From positions 1,159,501-1,223,500 of the forward strand of contig JAFCIZ010000001.1 of NCBI GenBank assembly GCA_017871115.1: a DNA stretch of 64,000 bases, read 5' to 3'. Position 1 is the stretch's first letter. Each line of letters starts with the position of its first letter. This DNA comes from Cunninghamella blakesleeana. Its lineage: Eukaryota; Mucoromycota; Mucoromycetes; Mucorales; Cunninghamellaceae. The notes below the pieces were generated by a model that made no database searches, was not told where the DNA came from, and worked only from the letters and a program-made list of their open reading frames with translations. The position numbers and the translations under genes are program-made. Of this stretch, positions 34,801 through 45,577 are shown piece after piece.

Positions 34801-35127
34801 TATTGCTTTTTCAACAACTGGTGGTTTTGGATTTGCAGCAACATTAAAATCACAATCATTGATTTCTTGATCACTATCTAATATATTTTGAAGATAATAA
34901 TGATTTTGTGCTGATAAATAATCATTATGGTTGTCCATTATGTTATGTGGAACGTAAGTATTGGGATTATAATTTCGTGTATTTAAGTTGTCATTATTTG
35001 GTGTATTATAGTTGTGATATTTATTAATATTATTTTCTTGATATAGTTGATTATTATTTGGATGGATGGATTTTGTAATAGGGATTCCCAATTGACCATC
35101 TGTAACAATTGCCCTATTTAGTTTTTT
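31888..35127 (-). CDS. Element B Pol: protease, reverse transcriptase, RNase H
   Basis: Open frame from the slippery site at 35121-35127 to the stop at 31888; first ATG 35091, 1,067 residues from there. It is almost the same protein as element A's Pol, with the same LIDCG protease motif, FIDDLNV, VVCDAS, KLECLAL and ISDHSPL. Differences cluster in the acidic linker after the protease (ESEDDTDSNDEDS region). No integrase follows. The frame is intact, so B could be mobilised with integrase from A-type copies. Confidence 0.93.
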   Translation of the reverse strand, partial: KKLNRAIVTDGQLGIPITKSIHPNNNQLYQENNINKYHNYNTPNNDNLNTRNYNPNTYVPHNIMDNHNDYLSAQNHYYLQNILDSDQEINDCDFNVAANPKPPVVEKAIRKPRTRKTIEKPSTSAAATKSIPQQVQQDIRDHTHVPPQNNPFFQNVFSQHPNQDVAEPSKSNNKDMMEEVQVINDKRKKVSIQEPPVDKKKPKRKSQPLPINYNISEDILHQKANINVGDLITISAPLRRELITACRQSRIKRPIDKGKEKDVQLNSIDNSDVVTTAAYADIMVNDVKVTGLIDCGAARACMSRAMMKSLDLEIDAPSTSIFVMGNGTKQPALGVIHDVPITVGEGLTIPIDVEVLPKCPQHIVLGTSWLDHAQAVINFKTGTLKVTYKRRTQEIPITYIKTNERPYTYQRVTNVKYELEQPQGEEVAENLSNTSESEDDTDSNDEDSIDDEESTDSNEEDAVQDDEDFYLMDDHEKSPVIQTRPNKDEGTMMILSGNTGLSIPPYHICQINYAIDENIIVPYFKRLDEFLDKHEDFDVILEIINKTEDMMEIPPNNILGEFINRKQFPIQKDPYVEYTGYDFEDHYRELPPSLLEDDTEEIILDPNIKGKIQMGDIPEEYKKKFYKLIHHYQDIFDWNNDKMGKTTLIEHEIILKENTLPIRHRPYRLGPSEQEYLKNELDRLCELGIIKPSNSPFTAPIILVKKKNGEYRMVVDYRKLNTHTKVDSYPLPRIDDLIDELGKSKIFSALDLRSGFHQVPLKESSKELTGFTTKFGTYQYEMLPMGLVNSPATFQRLIDICYKDLLHSNLVAFIDDLNVHSKNLDQHLIDLERLFEYTRRGGLVFNIEKCIFFKDELKFLGYIITAEGIKTDPDKIAKVKDYPIPKTIKQVRGFLGLASYYRRFVKGFAATARPLHEQTKTKKRIPWTEDTTKAFEKLKENLINAPILRRPDFDKPFIVVCDASQLGLGSILTQLDDDGREHPIIFASRGLKNSELNYGATKLECLALVWSLQIFRPYLLGKKFTVISDHSPLRWLIESPKVTGIVARWITYLADYEFEIKYRAGRKQEAADFLSRLGY

Positions 35128-36254
35128 GAACCATTAACTGGTGTGTTATTTTGATTATTATTTGGTGGATTATTATTTGATGGATTATTATAAGGATTTT
35201 GTTGTGGATAATTATATTGTGGATTATAATTATTGTTATTTTGCATTTGATTTCCTTGATGATAATAATCTCTGTTATTATAATTATCTTCAGGTAAATA
35301 TTGATTGTTATAATTATGATTATTGTTGTTGTTATTATTATTATATTGACGATAATTGTTATACTGATTATTTCTGTATTTTTGATTATTATTTCTGTTA
35401 TAATTATTAGGTCCATTATATGATTGATTGTTACGATTATTATTGTTGTTGTTTCTTTGGTTATTGTACGAACCTCTTTTGTCTTCCAATTTGGTGTTTA
35501 TCAATTTTTCCATATGACCTAAAAGTTTTTGCATGAATGCAGATTCTCCATCAACATGTTCAGCTGTATTTAATGATGTATTGCCATTATAATCACCATA
35601 ATTATTATTATTTGACTTCTTTTTATGGCCTCCAGCAAATCTGTTAGCATTGGTAAGATTACATACAGATGGTAATAATTGTATGTGTCTTGTCTTCCAC
35701 CAATTTTCAGCATAGTTATACCATTGATTCAATGTTTCAGCACCTTGATCCATACAGTGCATTCTGATTTCTTCTTTTAAACCAGCACGGAATCTCATCA
35801 ATATAATATGATCATCTTTTAATTGTGCCAATCTTGCCATTTCTTGGATACGTGCCAAAAAGTTCTTTGGTCTTTCGTCATTGCCTTGTTTAATAGTACC
35901 AAGTGCAATTTCGTATGATAATATTAATTCTTTGGTGACATACTTTTCCCTTAAAGCATTCATCAATTTTTGATAGTCATTAGCCATATTTGGATCTTGT
36001 TCTAATTGTTCAAAATAGAATTCAGCAGGACCAGACAATTGCACCTTCAAGATAATTGCCCTTCTATCCATACCAACTCTAGATAATTTAAAATAATTTT
36101 CCAAGGACTTTTCAAAATAACGAAAGTCTTCGTCATCAGAACCTGAAAAAGTTAAAAGATTAAGCTTCAGCTTAGCAGCAAGGTTAGGATCATGGTGATG
36201 ATCATGATTTTCCAACGCGGTTTGCTCGATACTTGATTTTTGTGGATTTTCCAT
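35118..36254 (-). CDS. Element B Gag
   Basis: 378 residues, nearly identical to A's Gag in the capsid part; the Asn-rich tail differs in repeat length (an added NNPSNNNPPNNN segment). Ends GSKN at the slippery site as in A. No zinc knuckle. Confidence 0.9.
   Translation of the reverse strand: MENPQKSSIEQTALENHDHHHDPNLAAKLKLNLLTFSGSDDEDFRYFEKSLENYFKLSRVGMDRRAIILKVQLSGPAEFYFEQLEQDPNMANDYQKLMNALREKYVTKELILSYEIALGTIKQGNDERPKNFLARIQEMARLAQLKDDHIILMRFRAGLKEEIRMHCMDQGAETLNQWYNYAENWWKTRHIQLLPSVCNLTNANRFAGGHKKKSNNNNYGDYNGNTSLNTAEHVDGESAFMQKLLGHMEKLINTKLEDKRGSYNNQRNNNNNNRNNQSYNGPNNYNRNNNQKYRNNQYNNYRQYNNNNNNNNHNYNNQYLPEDNYNNRDYYHQGNQMQNNNNYNPQYNYPQQNPYNNPSNNNPPNNNQNNTPVNGSKN
35121..35127 (-). promoter_or_regulatory. 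-1 frameshift slippery site (element B gag/pol)
   Basis: A AAA AAC in the gag frame, followed by the gag stop, conserved with element A. Confidence 0.8.
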
Positions 36255-36403
36255 TGGAATATAAAGATAAGTTTTTGAAATAGGATGATAAAGTTTGTAT
36301 ATTTTTAAAGTAGTTGTTTACTTGAATTTAAGTATTCTTGATTATATTCTTTTATAGATTTAGTTATTCCTTGATAATTAGTGTTTCCCTGGATTTTTAG
36401 TAT

Positions 36404-36424
36404 ATCCCCCGCTAATGAGCACCA
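36404..36424 (-). other. Primer-binding site of element B (two changes)
   Basis: Same place as in A, five bases inside the LTR, but the plus strand reads GCTAATGAGCACCA rather than GCCAGTGAGCACCA, which weakens pairing to the presumed primer. Confidence 0.7.
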
Positions 36425-36429
36425 AAATA

Positions 36430-37064
36430 TGTTGTGTAAATTTTTGGTTGTTTGAAAAGTAGAATTTCCTTTTATAGTTTTGGAAAGTAGATAGTTTTGT
36501 AGTTTAGTTTAGTCGTCAGTGAGCACCAGTATCTTGTTTTATAAGTAGATACAACTTAGTTTAGATTGATAGTTTAAAATAAAAATAAAATAATAAAATA
36601 AAATAAAATAAATTATATAATTGGATAAAGATCAACAATTATATAGACAAAATAATAAAATTAAAATAAAATAAATATAATATCGGATAAAGATCAACGA
36701 TTATTATAATAATATAATATAAAATAATATTGGATAGTAATCAACAATATTAATATAAAATAAATATAATCTTTAGCTAAAAAGATGAGTTAAGAGAATT
36801 TAATATATAAAAATCTTTATTTCAAATTAACTGATTTTTCAAAAATAAAAATAAAAATGTCGAGTATTTATACTATTTTTTAGAAATAAGGTTTGACTTT
36901 TTATCTTCTGAGAGAAGGTAAAAGTATAGAACTTTTTATCTTCCAAGAGAAAGTAAAAGTAATATATAAACTTTTTATCTTCCCATGAAAGGTAAAAGTA
37001 TAAAATAAGGTTTAAAATTTAAACACCGTTTTTGAAGTGATCCAAACGAATCCACTTCATAACA
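36430..37064 (-). repeat. Element B 5' LTR
   Basis: 635 bp, TGTTGTGTAAA...TTCATAACA. PBS-like motif begins at 36517, 87 bp from the LTR end. Confidence 0.92.
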
Positions 37065-37068
37065 TTTG

Positions 37069-37799
37069 ATATGTATAATATAATTCCAGTGAGCACCAGT
37101 TCCTGTTTTATAAGTAGAACGACTTAATATAAAGGAATAAAAAAATAAAATAAAATAAAGTAAAAATAAAGAAATAAAAAATATAAAAATTTTAAAAGGT
37201 GTAATATAATTACAGGATTAAAGAGAGATTTCAGTAACCGCAATGTAAAATAAATATAATAAGAAAATTTAAAAAGTAATTTAAATTTGAGTGGTTGAAA
37301 AATATTTAAGTAAATAAATATAAAAATATAATATAAAATAATATAGTTTGTTATAAAAAAAATAGATAAATTCAGTAATTTGAATAAGTTATAAGTAAAA
37401 TAAGTTAAAATTATAAAATATGATTTATAAAGTGGACAAGTTCAATAATTATTTAATAGATAATAATTTATTATAAAAATTTGACAATTTAAAAGAAAGA
37501 AAGAGAGAAAAATTGGTTCTATTTATATTTAAAAAAAAAATTAAAATTTATAAGGATCGGGTAAGGAACAAAAGCACCTTGGTGTTTTTGTACCTTTGGT
37601 GTTTTTGCACCTTTGGTGTTTTTGCACCTTGGTGTTTTTGCACCTTGGTGTTTTTGCACCTTGGTGTTTTTGCACCTTGGTGTTTTTGCACCTTGGTGTT
37701 TTTGCACCTTTGGTGTTTTTGCACCTTGGTGTTTTTGCACCAGTAGCACAAAGCCAATCCAAAAAAGGAAAGAAAAATCAGAGAGCGTTATTGCTAACA
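37069..37799 (-). repeat. Element C 3' LTR, inner piece
   Basis: Continues from 22229. It carries the PBS-like motif at 37086-37098 and, in U3, a 16-bp minisatellite with 10 units; the right LTR has 11 units, which accounts for most of the length difference. Confidence 0.9.
37572..37743. repeat. 16-bp LTR minisatellite, 10 units
   Basis: Unit CACCTTGGTGTTTTTG, with some 17-bp units having an extra T. Each unit holds a CACC..GGTG dyad. The several overlapping ORFs through it are artefacts of the repeat. Confidence 0.95.
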
Positions 37800-38236
37800 C
37801 CCCCAACGCCAACAAAAGATGGACCTCCATCTTTATTAAATCCCACTTGGCTCCAAAGATCATTCTTATTAACATTTCTTGCAAATATTTTATTGAATTT
37901 AGAGTTACCTAAACCAGAGAGCAAATAATTTACAAGCTTTGATCTTTCCATCTTATACGCAATGAGTTCTTCTTTAGTAGCAGGAGGTTGGAGCTTTGTA
38001 TGTACAAACCGAACAACAACTGGACTAAGTTGCTTGGAGAAGGTAGTTTGCATCTTCACTTTTAACTTCTTTATTTTTTCATAATCATTGACATACATAG
38101 GATAGATAAACTTAATAAACGTCTTGTATGAGTCTTCTTCATTAAGTGAGTCAAATTCAGCGAGGGCTTGTAAAGTTTCGTCATAAAGATTATCTTCGTC
38201 CAAAGGAACCCGTTCGGTATTAATTGGCATATCCAT
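37778..38236 (-). CDS. Element C ORF4, accessory protein
   Basis: 152 residues, intact. Starts MDMPINTERVPLDEDNLYDE, acidic, then basic helices (KIKKLKVKMQTTFSKQL, FVHTKLQPPATKEELIAY, GLGNSKFNKIF), then NDLW and KDGGPSF, and ends in the LTR (GGVSNNAL). Although shorter, its layout and the D-x-W...KDGGPS block place it with ORF4 of A and B. No known domain seen, no signal peptide. Confidence 0.72.
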   Translation of the reverse strand: MDMPINTERVPLDEDNLYDETLQALAEFDSLNEEDSYKTFIKFIYPMYVNDYEKIKKLKVKMQTTFSKQLSPVVVRFVHTKLQPPATKEELIAYKMERSKLVNYLLSGLGNSKFNKIFARNVNKNDLWSQVGFNKDGGPSFVGVGGVSNNAL

Positions 38237-38327
38237 TTTATAAAAATATATTTTTGTATTATTAAAATAAGTGTTTTTGTATTGTTAAAAGATTTTCAAA
38301 AGAAAATGTGAATATGTGAATGAAAGT

Positions 38328-38361
<34 letters not shown>

Positions 38362-38576
38362 TTTTTTCTTTTTTTTCGTAGTTTGAAAAATATACTTCTT
38401 TTTTTTTTGTAATCATCTTTTTGGTTCTTCCTTTTTTTTTTTTTTTTGTTTATGTTTATCTTTTATGTATATTATTTTAATGTAGTTATTATATAAATTC
38501 TTCTTCGGGTAAACACGTGAATTAATATTTTAAATTTCATTATTAATTATATTTATATATTTCTTTTTTTTTTTTT
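38237..38576. other. Integrase-ORF4 spacer of element C
   Basis: 340 bp of T runs and AT sequence, with a CACGTG hexamer near 38513 inside a GGGTAAACACGTG segment that is also present in D (near 49458). No ORF. Confidence 0.5.
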
Positions 38577-39895
38577 TTATATGTCCAATCCATAGGTTTT
38601 ATTTACGTGATTATTCCAATATACATCTGGTAATTGCAATATTTTTAGTCTGTTTCCGTGTATTCTTCTTAATTTTGTTCTTGTTGTATCCAAGGATTTT
38701 ATTATATACGTGCCTTTTCCAAGTGATTGATGTATTGTATATTTTCCTTGCCACATATCGGAAATCTTACCAGACCAAGAATTTGATTTTATACCAGTAT
38801 ATAAAGTTACTATATCCCCAATTCTAAATGCTGGTTTCCATTCTCTATTACTGTTTAAAACTTTTTTATCAATAGCCCGTTTTTGGTTTTCTTGAGATTT
38901 TTCTATCATTTTTGCAGCTGTCGATCTTATCTGATTGAGTGATATAATTTCCTTATTTGTACGTAATTTTAATTGTGTATCAAAATTATAAGAATTAAAA
39001 TCTATAGGTTTGTCATGTTGATCGAATGGGGTTTTAACATTATATCCGTAAGTTAAAAAGAATGGTGATTGTTGAGTAGATGCCTGTCTGATTGAACGAT
39101 AAGCAAATAGAACTGATGGTAGATATTGATCCCATATTGATTTTTCCGTGGAAGTTACCTTTTTTATAATAGACCCAAGTGTAGAATTAAATTTTTCAAT
39201 TAATCCATTGGCTTGAGAATTTCCAACTGAGATTGTGTTGTGATGAATATTATATTGATAGCAAACTTTCTTTATAAGGTCACTGATAAATGGTTTACCA
39301 TTGTCGGTTATAATTAAATGAGGAGTACCATGCCGACATATTATTTCTTCATAAATAAACAAAGCAACTTCGGATGTAGTTTGATAACGAAGCGCACGCG
39401 CTTCTACCCATTTTGTTAAATAATCTATTCCTGCAATAATATATCTATAACCGCCTTTAGATGTGGGAACATGTTTAACGTCTAATCCCCATTGTTCAAA
39501 AGGTTTTGACTTGACAGGTATTGGATATAAGAATTCATTTAACTTTCTTGAACCAGTTGATTGACATCTTGGACATTTTTTATATATATTTGTATATCTT
39601 TTGCCATGCCATCCCAATAATATCTTATAGATAGTTTATATAAAGTATTGTGATAACCTATATGACCACCTAAAGGATGTTGATGATACATATAAAGTGC
39701 TTCTATGGCTTCTTGTTTATTTAATACTTGTCTTAAGGTTTGGTGATAAATATTAAACTTATATAATTTATTATTGCGAATGATAAAGTTGTGTGAATTA
39801 CGTTGTAAGTATCTTTTCATTTTTGCTGTTGTGTTTTCAGGTATTTTTAATGTAGTAAGGTACTCTTTTAATTTATCTATAGTTTGTTGGTCCAT
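38577..39895 (-). pseudogene. Element C integrase, frameshifted
   Basis: Start at 39895 (MDQQTIDKLKEYL), stop at 38577. The frame breaks near 39576-39582: C has six T where D has seven, just before the CPRC of the zinc domain. Past this the second frame holds an intact catalytic core with Asp in WGLDVKH, Asp in TDNGKPF and Glu in NGLIEKF, and a GPY/F-like end. Like A's integrase it is a separate ORF with its own ATG and has no chromodomain. The break is one homopolymer base and may be a sequencing error. Confidence 0.85.
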
Positions 39896-40448
39896 TTTTT
39901 TTTTTTTTTAAGTATAATTATATATATTTGTTGTTTTTATTATTGTTGTTAGATTTGTTGTTTAGGCTTTGTTGTAAGTTATTTTAATAATATAATTTAA
40001 TAAGTGTTATTTATGTTGTAATAATTATGTATTTTGTTGGTTTGGATATAGCTTTTAATGTCTTCAATCACCTTTGGACAAATATATTTTTTTTTTTTTT
40101 TGTGCTGTTTTTTTTTTTTTTTTTTAAATTGATGTTGTTGGAATAATTGTTTGTTAAATAACTGTTATAAAAGATTTGTTGTAATATAAATAATTGTTGT
40201 AAATAAATGAAATATATGTTGTAAATAAATAAAATAACTATTGTAAAATATAATTTTTTGTTGTATGTGTTGTTGAAATAATAATAATTGTTGTAGAATG
40301 TTGTCTTTTGTATAATAATTGTAATATAATAAATTGTTATGTTAATATTTGTCTAGCTTTTATCGTCTTCAATTTCCCTTGGACGTATAATAATAATATT
40401 TTTTATAATAATTCTTTTTTTTTTTTTTTAAAATATTTTTTTTTTTTT
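39896..40448. other. RT-integrase spacer of element C with repeated motif
   Basis: 553 bp without ORF. It has several T runs, many TTGTTGTA-type repeats, and two copies of a 30-bp motif (TAGCTTTTA..GTCTTCAAT...TTGGAC) starting near 40049 and 40352. D has the same structure. Confidence 0.6.
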
Positions 40449-43400
40449 TTAATACCCAAGTCTTGAAAGAAAATCTGCAGACTGTTGTTTTTTTCCACTA
40501 CGATACTGTATTTCAAAATCATAATCAGCCAAGTAAGTAATCCATCTTGCCACCATACCAGTAGGTTTAGGTGCTTTTATTAGCCATCGTAAAGGAGAAT
40601 GATCAGAAAGGACTGTAAACTTTTTTCCTAAAAGATATGGTCTAAAAGTTTGTAAACTCCATATGAGAGCCAGACATTCTAGTTTAGTTGCACTATAATT
40701 TTGTTCACTTTGCTTTAAACCTCGGCTTGCATATACTACTGGATGTTCTTGATTGTCATCATCCAATTGTGTGAGTACACAGCCTAATCCTTCCATAGAT
40801 GCATCACATACAATTATAAATGATTTATTAAAATCAGCCCTTTTAAGAATCGGTGCTTCTGTTAGTTTTTGTTTTAAAAGTTCAAATGATTTTGTTGTTA
40901 TTTCAGTCCATGGTGATTTATTTTTTGTTTTTGTTACGTCATGTAAAGGTCTTGCTATTGCTGCAAAATTTTGTATGAATCGTCTGTAATAAGAAGCTAG
41001 TCCAATAAATCCCCTGATTTGCTTAACTGTTGTCGGTTGAGGAAAATCTTTTACTTTTTCTATTTTTGCTGGATCTGTTTTTATTCCATCTTGCGTTATT
41101 ATATATCCCAGGAATTTTAATTCATTTTTAAAGAAGACACATTTTTCTATATTAAAAAGTAGTCCACCTTTACGAGCACATTTGAATAATTCTTCTAAAT
41201 CTAATAAGTGTTGTTCTATACTTTTTGAGTGTACATTCAAATCATCTATATAGGCTACTAGACATCTATTAATCATTGATCTAAAACATATATCTATTAA
41301 CCGTTGGAATGTTGCAGGACTATTAACTAAACCCATTGGTAGCATTTCATATTGATAGGTGCCAAATTTTGTGACGAATCCAGTTAATTCTTTACTATTA
41401 TTTTTTAAAGGTACTTGGTGAAATCCTGACCTAAGATCTAAAGCTGAAAATATACTTGAAGTACCAAGTTCATCAATAAGATCATCAATTCTAGGTAATG
41501 GGTAAGCATCTACTTTAGTTTGTGCATTTAATTTTCTATAGTCTACTACCATTCTGTAATCGCCATTTTTCTTCTTAACTAATATAATAGGAGCAGTATA
41601 AGGTGTATTAGCAGGCTTAATTATTCCCAATTCACATAGTCGATCCAATTCCTTTTTTAAATATTCTTGTTCCATTGGACTCATACGATAAGGTCGATGT
41701 CTAATGGGTACTGTATTATCTTGTAAAATTATTTCATGTTCAATCATAGTAGTACATCCCATTCTATCATTGTTCCAGTCAAAAACATCTTGATAATGAT
41801 TTATTAGTTTCCAAAATTTAATTTTATAATCTTCAGGTATATTTCCAAGTTGTAGTTTTTCTTTAAGAGATTCATCCAGTGTTTCATCATCATCCATATT
41901 ATCAATATTAAATAATTCTTCTGTTAATCCATTCATGTCAAGTGATTCAACTATATCATAACCTTTCAGATCATCAGCTTCTAATACACATTCATTATTC
42001 ATTAAATTATAATATTCACTAATTATATGATGAGGTGGTAAATCAATATCATTATCAGATCTATTAATTAAATTTAATGTAAATTCGTTTGGATTAGCAA
42101 TAGCATTTTGATCATCTTGAGTAAGAAGTATAGGTTCAGATGTATGCATAGAAGGATTTACATAGAATTGACAATTTGTATGAGGAGGTATGGTCATCCC
42201 TTGAATACCAGTAGATATAATTAAACTATTTTCATTTGATTACGATCAATATTAATTCTAACGTCATCTTCCATATAATAATTTTCTTCATCAGAGTATT
42301 CATCATGTTCCCAATCATCATCAGTTTCAGTGTCTGTTGTTGTTTCAAGATCACTATTTGTTGTATCAAAATTATTATCTATTTCGTTAGTATCCTTTGT
42401 TGTATTATCTTGTGTTGAGTTTGCAGATTGATATTTAATATTAATTGATTTAATTGTAACTAACGGCTTATCTGTTTCTTTTAAAAATGTAATTGGTAAT
42501 TCAGCTGATTTATGTTTATACAAAACTTTAAGAGTACTTGTCCTAAAATTAAGAAGAGCTTGAGCATGACTTAACCAATTATTGCCTAAAACCAAGTGAG
42601 CAGGACATTTAGGTAATACTTCCATATTAACAGGTATTATAATGTCAGGTGTTACTTGTATTTGTACATCATGTATTGTTCCAAGAGTTGCTTGTTTTGT
42701 ACCATTTCCTAAAATAAAGATATTAGTAGAAGGAGCATCAATTTGTAAACCTAATAATTTCATCATTGATTTTGACATGCAAGATTTCGAGGCACCGCTA
42801 TCAATCAATCCTCTTATTCTTTTATCATTAATAATTAAACTTGTATAAGCTGCTGTTGTAGTAAGTTCTGTGTTAGTTAATGTATTTAATGGTATGTCTG
42901 TTGCAGTTGTATCGGTTTGATCTTTTATTTTTGTTGCTTTTCTTTTAGGTCTACATGCAGTTAATAATTGACGTCGTAAAGTATGTGATGATTTAATTAA
43001 ATCTCCAACATCAATATTGGCTTTTTGTTTAAAAACATCATCTACTATGTTATAGTTTATTTGCACTGGAGATGGTGGTTGTCGTTTACGTTTTGTTTTA
43101 TTTTCTGGTTCAATAGTATTATCCATAATATAATCATTAATCATGTCTTGTTGAGATAGCTGTTGTTCAGTAATATCTTCAATTAATTTAGATGTATTAT
43201 TTATATTTAATTTTTGTTTTCCTTTGTTGATTGTTTTTGGAGTCTTAGAAGATGAAGGTATAACTGCAGGTGGTTTGTCTAATCTGGCTGCATAAAGATC
43301 TTCATCATCATAATGTGTATATTCATTTTCATCCCATAATTCATGTTGATCAAATATTGCATTCATATTTTGTTGATTATTTTCTGTATTATTGTCTTTT

Positions 43401-44569
43401 GTATTGTTTTTATTATTTTTATAAAAGTTATTGTTGTTATTGTGATTATTATTGCTAATATTGTTATTATTATTATTGTTATTAATGGATTTGTTATCAG
43501 GGACTGCCAATTGACCATTAGATGCAATTGCCCTGTCTAGTTTTTGATTGAGTTTGTTGATTATATTGTTGTTGATGTGTTGTTGGTTAGGTAAATAATT
43601 ATGATTATTATTATCATAATTATTATCTTGATTATATTGTTGGTTGTTATAACGTCTTGATCCATAGTTATTTTTATATGGTCCATAATTATGAGATCCA
43701 TGGTAATTATTATAGTTATTACTTCTATTAGATTTCGATAGTTCATTTCGTACTATTTTAACAATATCATCACTGGTAAGGTTATCATTTTTAAGAGGTT
43801 TCTTAGTCGATTGATTCAATTGTTCCATTCTATCATTCATTTTCTTTTCCATGGTTTCCATATTAGTAACTAAGCGTTCTAATAATGTTACAACTGGATC
43901 AGAATGAATAGACGATTTAGAATCCATGGCACGTTGACTAGAATCCATCATTGTAAAAGAATCTACATTTCCAAGTGGATAATTGTTCGATTGTACATCA
44001 GTACTAGAATAATTATGAGTAATACCATAAGTCTTATTAGCATTCCACCATGATTCTGCATACTTCAACCATTGTTGTTCAGTAATGGAACCATGTTCAA
44101 TACAATGTTTACTGATGGCAGGTAATAATCCATAACGAAAACGCATCGATACAATGTCTTTGTCATCTTTTTTTGCTAATCGCGCAACTTCTTGTAACCT
44201 AGAATAAAAATCACGTGGATGTTCATCAGTACCTTGACGCATATCATTAAGAATTAACTTATAAGATTCAAGTAGTTCTGGAGTTACAAACTTTTCTTCT
44301 AAAGCATCCATCGCTACATCAAAAGTTAAACTATCTTGAAATTGATCTTTGAGCGAATCCAAATAAGTTTTAGCCGATTTTCTGACTTGTATCTTCAATA
44401 TAGCAAGTTTTCTACTATCTGTAGTATTGTTAGAGAGTTCCAAGAATGTTTCTAGAATTTGTCTGAAGTGACGGAAGTCTTCACGTTCACCACCAGAAAA
44501 AGGAATAAGTTGAGGTTTGAAGTCCATGAATGGTTGTTTTTGAGCCAACACGGTATAATCGTAAGACAT
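40449..44569 (-). pseudogene. Element C Gag-PR-RT-RNase H, one frameshift
   Basis: One long gag-pol frame from 44569 (MSYDYTVLAQKQP) to the stop at 40449, interrupted near 42235 where C has ATTTG and D has ATTTTG. Part one (782 codons) holds Gag with an Asn-rich tail and the protease motif LIDSGASKSC; part two holds RT with YIDDLNV, LPMGLVNSPATF, and RNase H (IVCDAS, KLECLAL, LSDHSPL), ending ADFLSRLGY. Unlike A and B, gag and pol are fused without a slippery site: sequence matching A's frameshift window (NKLNQKLDRAIASNGQL) is simply in frame. Related to A but clearly a different subfamily. Confidence 0.88.
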
Positions 44570-44670
44570 CCTATAATTAATTATTTTCAGTTTGCTTGAT
44601 TATTGTTTAGTAGTTTATATAGAATGAATATCTTTCCCAGTAGTTATTGAAAGTATAAGCTTGTAGAAAA

Positions 44671-44691
44671 GATCCCCGCCAGTGAGCACCA
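44671..44691 (-). other. Primer-binding site of element C
   Basis: Sense strand TGGTGCTCACTGGCGGGGAT, four bases inside the 5' LTR. Same presumed primer tRNA as A. Confidence 0.75.
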
Positions 44692-44695
44692 AATA

Positions 44696-45512
44696 TGTTG
44701 TGTGGGTTTTTGTTTAAGATTTATTTTTTTTTAAATGAGGAATGAGTATTATAAGTAATATTTGATATGTATAATATAATTCCAGTGAGCACCAGTTCCT
44801 GTTTTATAAGTAGAACGACTTAATATAAAGGAATAAAAAAATAAAATAAAATAAAGTAAAAATAAAGAAATAAAAAATATAAAAATTTTAAAAGGTGTAA
44901 TATAATTACAGGATTAAAGAGAGATTTCAGTAACCGCAATGTAAAATAAATATAATAAGAAAATTTAAAAAGTAATTTAAATTTGAGTGGTTGAAAAATA
45001 TTTAAGTAAATAAATATAAAAATATAATATAAAATAATATAGTTTGTTATAAAAAAAATAGATAAATTCAGTAATTTGAATAAGTTATAAGTAAAATAAG
45101 TTAAAATTATAAAATATGATTTATAAAGTGGACAAGTTCAATAATTATTTAATAGATAATAATTTATTATAAAAATTTGACAATTTAAAAGAAAGAAAGA
45201 GAGAAAAATTGGTTCTATTTATATTTAAAAAAAAAAATTAAAATTTATAAGGATCGGGTAAGGAACAAAAGCACCTTGGTGTTTTTGTACCTTTGGTGTT
45301 TTTGCACCTTTGGTGTTTTTGCACCTTGGTGTTTTTGCACCTTGGTGTTTTTGCACCTTGGTGTTTTTGCACCTTGGTGTTTTTGCACCTTGGTGTTTTT
45401 GCACCTTGGTGTTTTTGCACCTTTGGTGTTTTTGCACCTTGGTGTTTTTGCACCAGTAGCACAAAGCCAATCCAAAAAAGGAAAGAAAAATCAGAGAGCG
45501 TTATTGCTAACA
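44696..45512 (-). repeat. Element C 5' LTR
   Basis: 817 bp, TGTTGTGTGGG...GCTAACA, followed by the duplicated GTAT at 45513-45516. PBS-like motif at 44782-44794. Confidence 0.92.
45276..45461. repeat. 16-bp LTR minisatellite, 11 units
   Basis: Same repeat as in the left LTR of C with one unit more. Confidence 0.92.
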
Positions 45513-45516
45513 GTAT

Positions 45517-45577
45517 TGTTGTGTAAATTTTGGGTTGTTTGAAAAGTAGAATTTCCTTTTATAGTTTTGGAAAGTAG
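45517..45577 (-). repeat. Fragment of a B-type LTR (F), interrupted by element D
   Basis: 61 bp matching the first 61 bp of B's LTR with one change (TTTTGGG for TTTTTGG). Element D starts directly after GGAAAGTAG. The rest of F must lie beyond D, outside the window. C sits exactly at its left edge. Confidence 0.8.

Larger units (their letters stand above)
22230..37064 (-). mobile_element. Gypsy element B (host of nested A), integrase-less
   Basis: Element B lies in C's 3' LTR. Its left (3') LTR is 22230-22234 plus 30469-31098 (split by A) and its right (5') LTR is 36430-37064, 635 bp each and the same where I compared them. Target duplication TTTG at 22226-22229 and 37065-37068. Own length about 6.6 kb. 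It keeps gag, PR-RT-RNase H and ORF4, but integrase is missing. Confidence 0.9.
22161..45512 (-). mobile_element. Gypsy element C (host of nested B and A)
   Basis: Element C has LTRs at 22161-22229 plus 37069-37799 (left, 3' LTR, split by B) and 44696-45512 (right, 5' LTR). Both start TGTTGTGTGGG and end CTAACA. The duplication GTAT flanks it at 22157-22160 and 45513-45516. Its own length without B and A is about 8.5 kb. Order in sense: 5' LTR, PBS, gag-PR-RT-RNase H, integrase, ORF4, 3' LTR. Single-T deletions break gag-pol and integrase, so it is probably dead. Confidence 0.9.

Noticed and set aside
37065..37068. Five-base target duplication (ATTTG) for B
   Set aside because: It would take the last A from the LTR end CA. 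A four-base duplication fits A, B and C alike and keeps TG...CA ends.
37572..37743. CRISPR-like array
   Set aside because: Units are directly adjacent with no spacers, the genome is eukaryotic and the array is part of an LTR.
37513..37928. Several overlapping ORFs through the 16-bp LTR minisatellite on both strands, and the same at 45225-45542
   Set aside because: The repeat has no stops in most frames; the predicted proteins are only repeats of the unit. The same sequence is U3 of an LTR.
40449..44569. Programmed frameshift between the two halves of C gag-pol
   Set aside because: D is in frame at that position and is broken elsewhere; a one-T deletion explains it and there is no slippery heptamer in the right phase.
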